Positions 1 through 8,434 of a stretch of DNA of 64,000 nucleotides are shown one piece after another. The translations under genes and the position numbers were made by a program. This stretch comes from Desulfothermus sp964427155. Its GTDB lineage: Bacteria; Desulfobacterota; Desulfovibrionia; Desulfovibrionales; Desulfothermaceae. The stretch is from assembly GCA_964427155.1 (NCBI GenBank), contig CAYRSC010000024.1, forward strand, positions 186,001 through 250,000, in the 5' to 3' direction. The notes beneath the pieces were generated by a model that was not told where the DNA came from, did no database searches, and saw only the letters and a list, made by a program, of their open reading frames with translations. How positions within the stretch are numbered: position 1 is the stretch's first letter; the number at the start of each line of letters is the position of its first letter.

Positions 1-2
1 AT

Positions 3-209
3 GGCAGGTGCATATTCTTTGATCCCCACAAAGGGTGCCTTGTCCATGAGGTAAAACCCGCCCAGTGCAGGACCTATCCCTTCTGGTTTAAAAATTTAAG
101 GAGTGAAAAGAGATGGAAAGAGACCAGTGCCCAGTGTCCAGGCATTGGAAAGGGAAGGCTCTATACAGAGGAAGAGATATTGGAGATAATGGAACAAGCT
201 CCTATTTGA
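3..209 (+). CDS. YkgJ-type cysteine cluster protein, C-terminal part
   Basis: Open reading frame running in from the left edge; 68 residues and a TGA stop are visible. It reads GRCIFFDPHKGCLVHE, then QCRTYPFW: the CxxF...GCxxH...RPxxCRxYPF pattern of the YkgJ/UPF0153 Cys-cluster family, which holds an Fe-S or zinc centre. The N-terminal half and the start lie outside the window. A later Cys (AQCPG) near the end fits the fourth ligand. Function in the family is poorly defined. A full-length relative occurs at 44432-45130 in this window. The family assignment is good; the partner proteins are unknown. Confidence 0.75.
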   Translation, partial: GRCIFFDPHKGCLVHEVKPAQCRTYPFWFKNLRSEKRWKETSAQCPGIGKGRLYTEEEILEIMEQAPI

Positions 210-282
210 GCCAGATAGGCCCCTGTTGCAAAAGAAGATAAAAGAAATAAGGGAATAAAAGGCCCTCCCTTCCCACAACAGG

Positions 283-993
283 CTAAAGCATGGATGGAGA
301 GAGAAAAAAGCCCTTCAAGAGGGATATATTCTGATACTGCCTCGGTGTAGAGGTCTTTAATACCCTGGCCAGGCCCTCTTCATCTGGGGGAAGCCCTTCC
401 ACCTCCAGCTCATTTGCCACGGCCCCTATCACCTCCTCTTGATGGGCATCGGTATTAAAGAGGGGGACGAGATCAAAACGCTGGAGCACCTCCTCATATA
501 AAAACCAGTGTCTGGGCCTTATAAAGGAAAAGTCCTCGCTAAATAAATATCCTGCAAGCAGTATGTTGATGGAATTCATCTCCAGCCCATCCACCATAGA
601 CAGGACCTCTTCCACTCCCCTGCCCATATCCCTTTGCCACCGAAACAGGTGGGCCACAAACACAAAGCTCTCCTCAGGGTCTATGTATCCCCCATTCCAG
701 AACCTCTTAAAGGGGATAAGGAAGGGGACCTCTATGGCCCTGTTAGGGGAAATAATCACCAGATCAATCCCCTCTTCCAGGGTAATCTCAAGTCCAGCAT
801 ATATCTTTATCCTGGGAAACTCCCTTTGTAGTTCCTTGATTTCCTCAGGATTCCATTGTATCTGATGTTCTGTTATCACCACCCCATCCAGACCCCTCTC
901 CACTGCGACCCTGCACATGGAGGCGGGAGAGAGTCTGGAACATCCAGAATAGCGGGTGGTGTGCACGTGGCAATCAATAAGTATAGTCTTCAT
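283..993 (-). CDS. PHP-domain metal-dependent hydrolase
   Basis: Polymerase-and-histidinol-phosphatase (PHP) domain protein of 236 residues. The metal-binding motifs are visible: HVH at residues 9-11, TEH at 41-43, AHLFR in the middle and NTDAH at 180-184 near the C-terminus. Such stand-alone PHP proteins are phosphoesterases acting on nucleotides or sugar phosphates; the substrate cannot be told. I place the start at the ATG at 993 (MKTILIDCH) because GGAG lies 8 nt before it; an ATG 18 nt upstream would put that Shine-Dalgarno inside the gene. It is divergent from map with a 32-bp gap, so the two probably share a promoter region. Confidence 0.8.
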   Translation of the reverse strand: MKTILIDCHVHTTRYSGCSRLSPASMCRVAVERGLDGVVITEHQIQWNPEEIKELQREFPRIKIYAGLEITLEEGIDLVIISPNRAIEVPFLIPFKRFWNGGYIDPEESFVFVAHLFRWQRDMGRGVEEVLSMVDGLEMNSINILLAGYLFSEDFSFIRPRHWFLYEEVLQRFDLVPLFNTDAHQEEVIGAVANELEVEGLPPDEEGLARVLKTSTPRQYQNISLLKGFFLSPSML

Positions 994-1025
994 TGGGCTA
1001 ACTCCAACCATCAGGGGGCATTACC

Positions 1026-1907
1026 ATGAAAATAGGAAGAAATGACCCGTGTCCCTGTGGAAGCGGTCTTAAATATAAAAAATGCTGTTTAAAAAAGCAA
1101 CAACAGGCACAGTCCTTTAAGAACCTCAAGGAGCTCTACTATAAGAGATACAAGATACGCCTGAAGGAAAAAAGGGACATTGAGGGCATAAAAAGGGCAG
1201 GAGAGCTAGTTATACGCACCCTGGATATGGTGGAAAAGGAGATTCGTCCAGGCATCACCACAGACTATATAAACACGCTGGTCCATGAATTCACCATAAG
1301 ACACGGGGGTATCCCTGCCCCATTAAACTACAATGGGTTCCCAAAAAGTGTATGTGTCTCTGTAAATGAGGTAATATGTCACGGCATCCCTGGAGACAGG
1401 GTCCTTGAGGAAGGGGACATAGTAAATGTAGATGTGACCACCAGGCTCAGGGGATATTATGCCGACGCCAACAAGACCTATATGGTGGGCAGGGTCTCTA
1501 AGGAGGCAGAAAGGATAGTGAACGTGGCAAGGGAGGCATTAAAAAGGGGGCTGGCCCAGATAAGGCCGGGCAATACAGTGGGTGACATAGGATGGGCCAT
1601 CCAGCACTACGCAGAAAAGGAGATGGGTTGTTCTGTGGTGAGGGAGATGGTGGGGCATGGGGTTGGATTTGAATTCCATGAGCCCCCACAGATACCCCAC
1701 TATGGGAAAAAAGGCCATGGGATAGTCCTGGTACCAGGAATGGTATTCACTGTGGAGCCCATGATAAATTTAGGGAAAAAGGACCTTAAGATCCTGCCAG
1801 ACAACTGGACCGCTGTCACTGTGGATGGCTCTCTCTCTGCCCAGTTTGAGCAGACCATAGTGGTCACAGAAAGGGGGTATGAGAGCCTCACCCCCTATGA
1901 ACTCTAA
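1026..1907 (+). CDS. map: Methionine aminopeptidase type I with SEC-C motif
   Basis: Removes the initiator methionine from nascent proteins in the cytoplasm. Residues 1-24 form a SEC-C zinc motif (DPCPCGSG...KKCC, cysteines 9, 11, 20 and 21), also found at the SecA C-terminus and known to contact ribosomes or SecB-like partners. The catalytic domain follows with the five metal ligands D136, D147, H211, E244 and E275 and the substrate His119 in CHG. The length of 293 residues fits a type I enzyme plus the extension. The SEC-C form is the less common bacterial variant. The stop overlaps the convergent glpX gene by 4 bp. Confidence 0.95.
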   Translation: MKIGRNDPCPCGSGLKYKKCCLKKQQQAQSFKNLKELYYKRYKIRLKEKRDIEGIKRAGELVIRTLDMVEKEIRPGITTDYINTLVHEFTIRHGGIPAPLNYNGFPKSVCVSVNEVICHGIPGDRVLEEGDIVNVDVTTRLRGYYADANKTYMVGRVSKEAERIVNVAREALKRGLAQIRPGNTVGDIGWAIQHYAEKEMGCSVVREMVGHGVGFEFHEPPQIPHYGKKGHGIVLVPGMVFTVEPMINLGKKDLKILPDNWTAVTVDGSLSAQFEQTIVVTERGYESLTPYEL

Positions 1908-2887
1908 TCATACTTTATGGCACTAAACCTCATGAGTTTTTCCCAGCGATGAGATGCCTCTATACGCCTGATGGTACCGGTCTTTCCCCTCATTACAAGG
2001 GAATGGGTAATGGCCCCCCTCCCTGTAAAGGTCACCCCGGGCAAGAATGTCCCCCCTGAAATCCCTGTTGCCGCAAAATATACATCCTCTGAAGAGATAA
2101 GTTTATCCACTGTAAAGACCTCTTTTAAATTGACCCCCATCTCTGCCAGGGCCTTTTTCTCCTCTTCCTTCTGGGGATCCAGTTTACCATACATCTCCCC
2201 ACCCATTGCCTTAATTGCACAGGCAGAGAGGACTCCCTCAGGGGTCCCACCAGTGCCCATTAGGACATCTACCTCACACAAGGGGTCCACCACCATGAGG
2301 GCACCAGCCACATCCCCATCTGTATGGAGCTGAATCCTTGCACCCGCCTCCCTTATCTCCTGAATGAGCCTCTTGTGTCTGGGCTTATCCAGGACAAAAA
2401 CCACCAGGTCGTCCACATCCTTTCCCAGGGCCTTGGCGATGACCTTGAGATTATGTCCCACAGGGGCATCTATATCCACCACATCCCTGGCCTCTGAAGG
2501 CACCACCAGCTTTTTCATATAATAACTGGGGCCAGGGTCAAACATGGTCCCCCTGGGAGATACCCCCACCACAGAAATGGCATTTGGCCTTCCAAGGGCA
2601 AGGAGATTGGTCCCCTCCACTGGGTCAACTGCCACATCCACTTCCCTGCCCTTTCCACTACCCACCTCTTCTCCAATATAGAGCATGGGGGCCCTATCCT
2701 TTTCGCCTTCCCCAATTACTATCCTCCCCCGTATGTTTATGGTGTTAAAGGAGAGGCGCATGGCATCCACTGCGGCCTGATCCCCTGCATTCTTATCTCC
2801 CCTCCCCAGCCATCTCGCAGCAGAGAGGGCCGCGGCCTCTGTTACCCTGAGCAGGTCCAGTCCCAGGTTATGTTCTGGTATCTCCAT
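1904..2887 (-). CDS. glpX: Fructose-1,6-bisphosphatase class II
   Basis: GlpX-type FBPase, 327 residues: hydrolyses fructose 1,6-bisphosphate (some also sedoheptulose bisphosphate) in gluconeogenesis. Visible signatures are the N-terminal ARWLGRGDKNAGDQAAVDAMR segment, GEGEKDRAP, the metal site DPVEGTNLL and the sugar-phosphate loop MGTGGTPEGVL. The start is set at ATG 2887 (MEIPEHN), 8 nt after a perfect AGGAGG; a GTG 9 nt upstream overlaps that site. It is the last gene of a minus-strand run and lies 12 nt after rpiB, joining gluconeogenesis and pentose-phosphate steps, as expected in an anaerobe that assembles sugars from C2/C3 units. Confidence 0.95.
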   Translation of the reverse strand: MEIPEHNLGLDLLRVTEAAALSAARWLGRGDKNAGDQAAVDAMRLSFNTINIRGRIVIGEGEKDRAPMLYIGEEVGSGKGREVDVAVDPVEGTNLLALGRPNAISVVGVSPRGTMFDPGPSYYMKKLVVPSEARDVVDIDAPVGHNLKVIAKALGKDVDDLVVFVLDKPRHKRLIQEIREAGARIQLHTDGDVAGALMVVDPLCEVDVLMGTGGTPEGVLSACAIKAMGGEMYGKLDPQKEEEKKALAEMGVNLKEVFTVDKLISSEDVYFAATGISGGTFLPGVTFTGRGAITHSLVMRGKTGTIRRIEASHRWEKLMRFSAIKYD

Positions 2888-2899
2888 GCCTATCACCTC

Positions 2900-3340
2900 C
2901 TAAAATGAGACGCCATCCATAAGCCTTATACGCCTTAGGTGTCTGCCACCCTCAAATTTCTCTTCCAAAAAGACCCTCACCATCTCCCTTGCCAGGTCTA
3001 TCCCTATAATACGGGCACCTAGACACAACACATTGGCGTTATTGTGTCTTCTACTCATGCGGGCCATATATTCGTTCATGCACAGTGCCGCCCTTATCCC
3101 CTTTATCCTGTTTGCCGTCATGGACATACCTATACCAGAGCCACAAATGAGGATACCAGGCACCCCTTCCTCAACCACCACCTGGCACAGGTCTCTGGCA
3201 AAAATAGGATAATCGCAGGAATCAGTGGAATGGGTGCCCACATCCTTTACCTCAAACCCCATCTCTCTCAAAAAGATGACCAGTTCCTGCTTCAGGGGAT
3301 AACCTGCGTGATCACAGCCTATAACCACCATCTGCTTCAT
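2900..3340 (-). CDS. rpiB: Ribose-5-phosphate isomerase B
   Basis: Interconverts ribose 5-phosphate and ribulose 5-phosphate. The 146-residue length is typical of RpiB/LacAB. Visible motifs are GCDHAGYPLKQ (residues 8-18), the active-site Cys66 in CGSGIGMSMTANR, and the conserved C-terminal segment with RRHNNANVLCLGARIIG. The catalytic His of RpiB is in the MSRRHN motif. It sits between a coiled-coil protein gene (13-nt gap) and glpX (12-nt gap), so it is very probably cotranscribed with both. Confidence 0.95.
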   Translation of the reverse strand: MKQMVVIGCDHAGYPLKQELVIFLREMGFEVKDVGTHSTDSCDYPIFARDLCQVVVEEGVPGILICGSGIGMSMTANRIKGIRAALCMNEYMARMSRRHNNANVLCLGARIIGIDLAREMVRVFLEEKFEGGRHLRRIRLMDGVSF

Positions 3341-3352
3341 GACTCACCCCAC

Positions 3353-3694
3353 CTATGAAACGAGATTTTCCTGTCTTTTTCTGATGATATCTTCCCTCAA
3401 TCTAAAGAGCTCTTCCCTCAGGTGTCTTATTTCCTCTTCCAGAAATCCTATCTCTTCTTTAAGGGCATCCACCGCCTTTTTCTCCTCTGCGTCAAGGGCC
3501 TTCTCCCTATAGATGAGCCTCCCAAACTCACTGTATTTCCTATCCAGTCTCTTCTCAAGCTCCTTTATCTCCCATTGTCTAAGGGCCCTTATCACATTCC
3601 AGTGCATCTCACAAAAAATAACCCTTATTCCAAGACCAATGGACTGAAATAAAGAGGGCCTTACCTCAGATGCAACATCCATATCCTTACCCAT
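3353..3694 (-). CDS. Small coiled-coil protein, function unknown
   Basis: 113 residues with no family I recognise. The first ~45 residues are mixed with a hydrophobic stretch (SLFQSIGLGIRVIF). The rest is highly charged with heptad-like repeats (KELEKRLDRKYSEFGRLIY, then EEIGFLEEEIRHLREELFRL) typical of a coiled coil. There is no signal peptide and no cysteine cluster. I choose ATG 3694 (MGKDMDV) because AGGAG precedes it by 8 nt; an in-frame start 18 nt upstream would overlap that site. It sits between a lipoprotein gene and rpiB in the minus-strand run. It may be a membrane- or envelope-associated scaffold, but that is a guess. Confidence 0.6.
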   Translation of the reverse strand: MGKDMDVASEVRPSLFQSIGLGIRVIFCEMHWNVIRALRQWEIKELEKRLDRKYSEFGRLIYREKALDAEEKKAVDALKEEIGFLEEEIRHLREELFRLREDIIRKRQENLVS

Positions 3695-3740
3695 AATACA
3701 CTCCTTTCTCAATTTTTTTGATGAGATTTAAGATACCTCT

Positions 3741-4505
3741 TCACAGCCACTTCTCCTTTGCCCCAGGGGGAAAACTCACCCTTAATTCACTGAGGGGCAA
3801 GGGAGCAGTAAAAAGGGATATCTCCTTTATCCTCAGGATGGTCCTCTCTCCTCTCTCAGATATAAATTCCATCTTCCCCCGGGGAAATATCCTTATATAT
3901 CCCCCTCCTCCCCTGGGCCACAGGGTAATTACCAGACTGGATAGAGAGGAGCAGGTGGATATACGCATCCGGGATATAAAATATCCCTTGAATACAAGTT
4001 CATATCCCCCCTTTTCAAGGGTGAGGACCTTCCAGGGAGGAGGGATAGTCTCCTTCCACTCCCCAGTCAAGAGGTCCAGAAGGCGATAGGGGGAGAGACC
4101 AGGAAAGAGCCCCATTGGCCCAAAAAGTGGAGAAAGCCCCCTGGAGCGGTACACGGTGTTATCATGGGGCACATACACCTCACATCCATCACGATCCATC
4201 CTCCCAATGGAGACAAGGTTACCCATGGACCACCTGATCTCCATTATCCAGGGGAAAGAGGTGTTTCCCTTCAGGCTGAAAAATCCCCTGAAATTCCTCC
4301 TGGGAGAAAAATAATACACCGAGCCCCTTATGAGAAAGCCCCCATATTCACACGTGGGGGCATCTTTTCTGAGGAGGGAAAGCATGGTCTTTAAGGAAAG
4401 GCGCCTGCAGGTAGGGGAAGGGGATGGGAGGAGAGAACACCCCCCTAGCAGGAGAGGGAAGAGGACAAAAAAGGCCATCCAGACAGGCAACACACCCCTT
4501 TTCAT
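3741..4505 (-). CDS. Lipoprotein, LolB/DUF4292-like
   Basis: Signal peptide with lipobox LLGGC (Cys23), so exported and lipidated. The mature ~230 residues are rich in beta-type stretches: a GSVYYFSP segment, then FPWIMEIRWSMGNLVSIGRMD, then a C-terminal RVSFPPGA. This order resembles the LolA/LolB fold proteins (DUF4292) that sit after TPR lipoproteins in many Deltaproteobacteria. LolB anchors lipoproteins in the outer membrane. The similarity is weak and read by eye, so a LolB role is inferred. The start overlaps the TPR gene by 4 bp, indicating translational coupling. Confidence 0.55.
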   Translation of the reverse strand: MKRGVLPVWMAFFVLFPLLLGGCSLLPSPSPTCRRLSLKTMLSLLRKDAPTCEYGGFLIRGSVYYFSPRRNFRGFFSLKGNTSFPWIMEIRWSMGNLVSIGRMDRDGCEVYVPHDNTVYRSRGLSPLFGPMGLFPGLSPYRLLDLLTGEWKETIPPPWKVLTLEKGGYELVFKGYFISRMRISTCSSLSSLVITLWPRGGGGYIRIFPRGKMEFISERGERTILRIKEISLFTAPLPLSELRVSFPPGAKEKWL

Positions 4506-6202
4506 GACGCAGGACGATATCTTTTGAGGTGATGAAGTTTTTTCTCCACCCTATGCCTCTCAGCGGCTTCCGGATGTAGCTTTAAACAGCGCAGATACCC
4601 CTTTCGGGCCTCTTTTAATAATCCCATATCCCTGGCTATGTCTCCATAGTGCTCCCAAATGGTGGGGTCTTTCTCCTCTCTCTCCACTGCCTTTTTTATA
4701 TATTGCCATGCCCTTTTAAAATCCCCTATACGATAATAATACCAGGCCATGGAGTCCAGAAAATACCCATTATTGGGTTCCAATTTAAGGGCCCTGGCTA
4801 TGAGTTTATAGCCCCTGGCGAGGTCCTTATTCATATCCACCAGGGTATATCCCACAAAATTTAAGGCAGATGCATGATTTGGGTCCTTTTTAAGGATGGA
4901 CTCCATTACCCCTATGGCCTTATCCATCTCCCCTTCCTTATAATAGATACTCCCCAGTTGAAAGAGGAGTTCCTCATCCTCTCCCAGTTTGTCTATGGCA
5001 CCCTTTATCACCCTCTCAGCATCCCCAAAACGCCTCTCCATTACATAGAGATCGCTCAGGAGTAAATAGAACTTCTTATGCTGGGGATAGCGTTTAATGG
5101 CCTTCTCCAGGACCTTCTCCGCCTGCACATCCCTCTTCGCCCTCACCAGAAACTTTATCTTAAGCTCCAGGGCAGGAAGATATAGTTTTGAGGAAGGGCT
5201 TATCTTATCCAGGGTCTTGATGGCATGTGAGAGGTCCCTATCCTTCTTAAAATATATAATGGCAAGAAAATAGGGGATGCGAGGATATTCATCTGAAAAT
5301 CCCTCAATGGTCTTGAGTAACTTCTCTGCAGGGGAATAAAGCCCTGCCCTCAAAAATAAGGCCGCTCCCTCCAGGGTCTCCTCAGGGGTGGAAAGCATTT
5401 CAGATGCCAGGGAATAGGCCTTCTCGGGATTGTTTAACTTTATATTTATGTCTATGAGTCTAAGTATTAACTCCCTGTTGGCCAGTCCTTTGGAGAGGAG
5501 ACGCGAATATATCTTTTCCGCAGAAACCAGATCATTCAACAACTCATATTGATAGGCCAATTGTGCCCATGCCCTGTAAAAATTGGGATTTAAACGAGTG
5601 GCCCTCTTGAGGTGGGCTATCCCCTCTCTCACCTTTCCCAACTTTATATATGCCCGTCCCAGCAAGAACTCCACTTTAAAATCCCTGTCCTTCTCAGCAA
5701 TACAGGAGAGATACTTAATCACCTCCTTGTATTTCTTTCCCTCAAACAAAATTTCAGCAATGAGCTTGCGGGCCTTTATATCCTGGGGGTGTCTCTTTAG
5801 GTATATCCTCAGGAGGGAATAGGCATTATAGACCTTATTCTCCCACAGATAAAGGGTGGTGAGATAAAAGACCAGTTCCCTGTTGCCAGGATAGTGCTGG
5901 AGACCCACCTTGAGCGCCGCCTTTGCCTGAGAGAGGAGTTTCATCTCATAGAGCAGTCTTGCCTCCTCTATAAACAGTTCAGGAGAAGGTGCCAGTTTTA
6001 CGGCCCTCTTAAGGGCCTCATAGGCCCTCTTAAACCTCTTATGGCTGGCCAGGTCCAGGTATTTTAAATAATAATAGGTGGCAGTTGCCTCTGGAGAAAG
6101 GGGCTGAGGAGTGATGGCAATCTTTGGCCTTACCGCACATCCATAAATCCCCCCACCTATGATTACTATTAGCAATAGGGCTAAACACTTCCTTTGGAGC
6201 AT
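4502..6202 (-). CDS. TPR-repeat lipoprotein
   Basis: 566 residues: lipoprotein signal with Cys22 in the IYGC lipobox, followed by about 14 tetratricopeptide-like repeats covering nearly the whole mature chain (for example AYIKLGKVREGIAHLKRA and YYKEGEMDKAIGVMESILKK). TPR lipoproteins of this size act as periplasmic or outer-membrane scaffolds, for example in exopolysaccharide export or envelope assembly. The gene overlaps the HD gene by 22 bp and the LolB-like gene by 4 bp, so the three are translationally coupled and may work at the outer membrane. The precise role is unknown. Confidence 0.8.
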   Translation of the reverse strand: MLQRKCLALLLIVIIGGGIYGCAVRPKIAITPQPLSPEATATYYYLKYLDLASHKRFKRAYEALKRAVKLAPSPELFIEEARLLYEMKLLSQAKAALKVGLQHYPGNRELVFYLTTLYLWENKVYNAYSLLRIYLKRHPQDIKARKLIAEILFEGKKYKEVIKYLSCIAEKDRDFKVEFLLGRAYIKLGKVREGIAHLKRATRLNPNFYRAWAQLAYQYELLNDLVSAEKIYSRLLSKGLANRELILRLIDINIKLNNPEKAYSLASEMLSTPEETLEGAALFLRAGLYSPAEKLLKTIEGFSDEYPRIPYFLAIIYFKKDRDLSHAIKTLDKISPSSKLYLPALELKIKFLVRAKRDVQAEKVLEKAIKRYPQHKKFYLLLSDLYVMERRFGDAERVIKGAIDKLGEDEELLFQLGSIYYKEGEMDKAIGVMESILKKDPNHASALNFVGYTLVDMNKDLARGYKLIARALKLEPNNGYFLDSMAWYYYRIGDFKRAWQYIKKAVEREEKDPTIWEHYGDIARDMGLLKEARKGYLRCLKLHPEAAERHRVEKKLHHLKRYRPAS

Positions 6203-6936
6203 AATATCACCAGCTTCTGGTATATAAAATTTCCTATCTTAAGTCCTGCCTCTATAAACTCAGGCCCATATATCTGTCCTGTATTGGTACGAAAGGTCTG
6301 GGAAATGGATCTTATTATCTCAATCCCCTTTGGAAACTCCTCCACTATCCTCTCCAGAGACCAATCTTGGTAATCACATATCTCCCACAGGGTAGTGGTA
6401 AAATTATCTGGTCCCCATCTGAACTTATCTGCATCATAAAGGGCCCCGCTCAACAGAGAGGCAAGGTGACCTGGCGGGGGCGACACCGGGGTAAATGCCT
6501 CGTGAGAGGCAATGGCATAGTATATCATCTCCTTATCAGAATCAGAGAGGGGGAAATCTCTCAATATCCTTCGGGAAAGTTCTGCACTTTCCCTGGCATG
6601 ATTGGGCTCAAGCCTGCAGATATCGTGAAGCAAACCACATAGCTCTGCCAAGATTACCATGTGTCTGCAGAGATTGGCATCAGAATGAAAGAATTCTGCC
6701 ATTACAATGGCCCCAGCCTCAATGGCCACCTTTTTACAGTGCTCCACCCCATGTCCATAGTCATCATGGAGAAATGGGATAACATCCTGCGCACAGCGCA
6801 TCACCAGGGGGTGGTCAAAGAATATCTCCCTGGAATAGGCAAGCTCAGGAGAAAAATGGTCATAGAAGGTGAGGTTAAAGGAGGAGGCATATGTTTTTGC
6901 CTCTAACTTTAGCTTCTCAAAAATCCTATTCTTCAT
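6181..6936 (-). CDS. HD-domain phosphohydrolase
   Basis: 251 residues with the metal-binding HD signature: H in GHGVEHC, the HD pair in LLHDICRLEP, a third His in ASHEAFTP, and Asp in YDADKFRWG. The HD superfamily hydrolyses phosphate esters, often of nucleotides. The N-terminal 55 residues lack a recognised domain. The gene overlaps rpoH by 11 bp and the TPR lipoprotein by 22 bp, so it is coupled to both. A role in nucleotide or stress signalling would fit the neighbour rpoH, but the substrate cannot be read from the sequence. Confidence 0.75.
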   Translation of the reverse strand: MKNRIFEKLKLEAKTYASSFNLTFYDHFSPELAYSREIFFDHPLVMRCAQDVIPFLHDDYGHGVEHCKKVAIEAGAIVMAEFFHSDANLCRHMVILAELCGLLHDICRLEPNHARESAELSRRILRDFPLSDSDKEMIYYAIASHEAFTPVSPPPGHLASLLSGALYDADKFRWGPDNFTTTLWEICDYQDWSLERIVEEFPKGIEIIRSISQTFRTNTGQIYGPEFIEAGLKIGNFIYQKLVILCSKGSV

Positions 6937-7927
6937 TTATCCAGTCTTTTGAAAAGTCCTTTATGGAAGACGAAAAGTGTTTTTTTAACTTCTCCAGCAG
7001 ACGCGCCTCTATCTGCCTTACCCTCTCTCTGGTGATTCCATATTTCTCACCAATTTCCCTTAAGGTCAAGGGAGTAGATGTCAAAAGTCTATTAAATAAA
7101 ATGTCCTGTTCCTTTTGATTGAGCTTGGGTAAAATGGACTTTATCTGCTCCTTGATGTTTTCTGATATCTCTCTGCGGGCCAGTTCCTCTTCCACATTTC
7201 CCTCAAGTGCAGGGATAAGATCAAGATGAGTGGTGGAGGAATCCTCAGAACCATAGGGCATGTCCAGGGATAGGTCCTGGGCGCTCATGCGCTGGGTCAT
7301 CTCTATTATATCCTTCTCATTTACATCCAGCTTTTCTGAAAGGGTCTCCACATCGGGATTCATTCCCATCTTCTCCAGTCTCTGTCTCTCCTTATGGAGA
7401 TTATAAAAGAGCTTCCTCTGTGTCTGGGTGGTGCCTATCTTTACCAGCCTCCAATTGTCCATAATGAATTTCAGGATATATGCCCTGATCCAGAAAGAGG
7501 CATAATAGGAAAACTTTATCCCCTTTTCGGGATCAAATTTCTGTACCGCCTTCATAAGCCCCACATTGCCCTCCTGGATGAGTTCCAGGAGGTTCTGCAT
7601 CCACTTGCGTTGAAATTCCATGGCTATCTTTACCACCAGACGAAGATGGGAGGTTATTAACTTGAATGCGGCCTCCCTGTCATTATATTTCCTTACCCTC
7701 CTGGCAAGTTCAATCTCTTCCTCAGGGGTCAAGGTGGGGAACTTCATTATCTCCCTGAGATAGGCCGAAAGGGGGTCCCGGGGGACAATCTCTCTGGAAG
7801 AGGTCCTTACAGGGAGATTTGAAGAAAAATTTTTCTTTAACTCTTTTCTATTATGGGTTATCTCTCTGGAAGAGGTACGGCAGGACTGGGTCTTCTCTGC
7901 CGACCCTGTTCCCTTCTTCTTTTTCAT
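6926..7927 (-). CDS. rpoH: RNA polymerase sigma factor, RpoH (sigma-32) type
   Basis: 333-residue sigma-70 family factor. An unstructured, basic ~50-residue N-terminus is followed by region 1.2 (DPLSAYLREI), region 2 (SHLRLVVKIA...LIQEGNVGLMKAVQKFDPEKGIKFSYYA read in two parts) and the region 4 helix-turn-helix (LREIGEKYGITRERVRQIEA). The RpoH box is recognisable as QRKLFYNLHKE just after region 2.4, pointing to the heat-shock sigma rather than RpoD or RpoS. The Shine-Dalgarno before ATG 7927 is poor. It is divergent from the TlpA-like gene with only 22 bp between start codons, so at least one promoter must lie inside the opposite gene. Confidence 0.85.
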   Translation of the reverse strand: MKKKKGTGSAEKTQSCRTSSREITHNRKELKKNFSSNLPVRTSSREIVPRDPLSAYLREIMKFPTLTPEEEIELARRVRKYNDREAAFKLITSHLRLVVKIAMEFQRKWMQNLLELIQEGNVGLMKAVQKFDPEKGIKFSYYASFWIRAYILKFIMDNWRLVKIGTTQTQRKLFYNLHKERQRLEKMGMNPDVETLSEKLDVNEKDIIEMTQRMSAQDLSLDMPYGSEDSSTTHLDLIPALEGNVEEELARREISENIKEQIKSILPKLNQKEQDILFNRLLTSTPLTLREIGEKYGITRERVRQIEARLLEKLKKHFSSSIKDFSKDWINEE

Positions 7928-7949
7928 AAAATAAATCTCAGGAGGCTAA

Positions 7950-8423
7950 ATGATATTAAAGCTAACAAAAGGACTGGTCCCTATCCTCTTAATCCTCTCA
8001 TGCACAACAGCTTACGCCAATCTTACAGGAGAGGTCAACACCAATGAGATATTATCCCTTATTGCCAGCCAAAGGGGAAAGGTGGTGCTGGTCAACTTTT
8101 GGGCATCATGGTGCCCATATTGCATCAAGGAGATCAAGGAACTAAAAGAGATCAGGAAACGGTTCAGTCCTGAAAAATTGGCAATCATAGGAATATCTCT
8201 GGATACCAGTGAGGCCTCTTATATCCGATTTGTAAAAAAAAGTAAAATAAATTATCCCACTTATCGGAGTGTGGATGCCTCAGTGGGATATCTATTTAAT
8301 ATAGTGGGTATCCCTATGACTGATATCTATGGAAGGGATGGCCGTCTCCTTAAACGATTCAATGGATATGTGGAACCATCGGTCTTGATGGAATTTTTAA
8401 GGCACTATCTCAAGGAGGAATAG
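7950..8423 (+). CDS. TlpA-family thioredoxin-like protein, exported
   Basis: 157 residues. A hydrophobic signal sequence (about residues 5-24, ending TTAYA) is followed by a thioredoxin fold with the redox motif WCPYC (Cys55 and Cys58), the GISLDTSEA segment, and the cis-proline region GIPMTDIYG. TlpA/ResA-like proteins reduce disulfides outside the cytoplasm, often for cytochrome c maturation, which would serve the multiheme DsrJ encoded in this window. AGGAGG stands 4 nt before the ATG. It is first of a plus-strand group with the GNAT gene and hpt. A role in cytochrome maturation is inference. Confidence 0.85.
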   Translation: MILKLTKGLVPILLILSCTTAYANLTGEVNTNEILSLIASQRGKVVLVNFWASWCPYCIKEIKELKEIRKRFSPEKLAIIGISLDTSEASYIRFVKKSKINYPTYRSVDASVGYLFNIVGIPMTDIYGRDGRLLKRFNGYVEPSVLMEFLRHYLKEE

Positions 8424-8434
8424 GGGTCCTTGGC

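Noticed and set aside
96..278. A 60-residue minus-strand reading frame at the left edge
   Set aside because: It lies antisense to the recognisable end of a YkgJ-type gene and resembles no protein.
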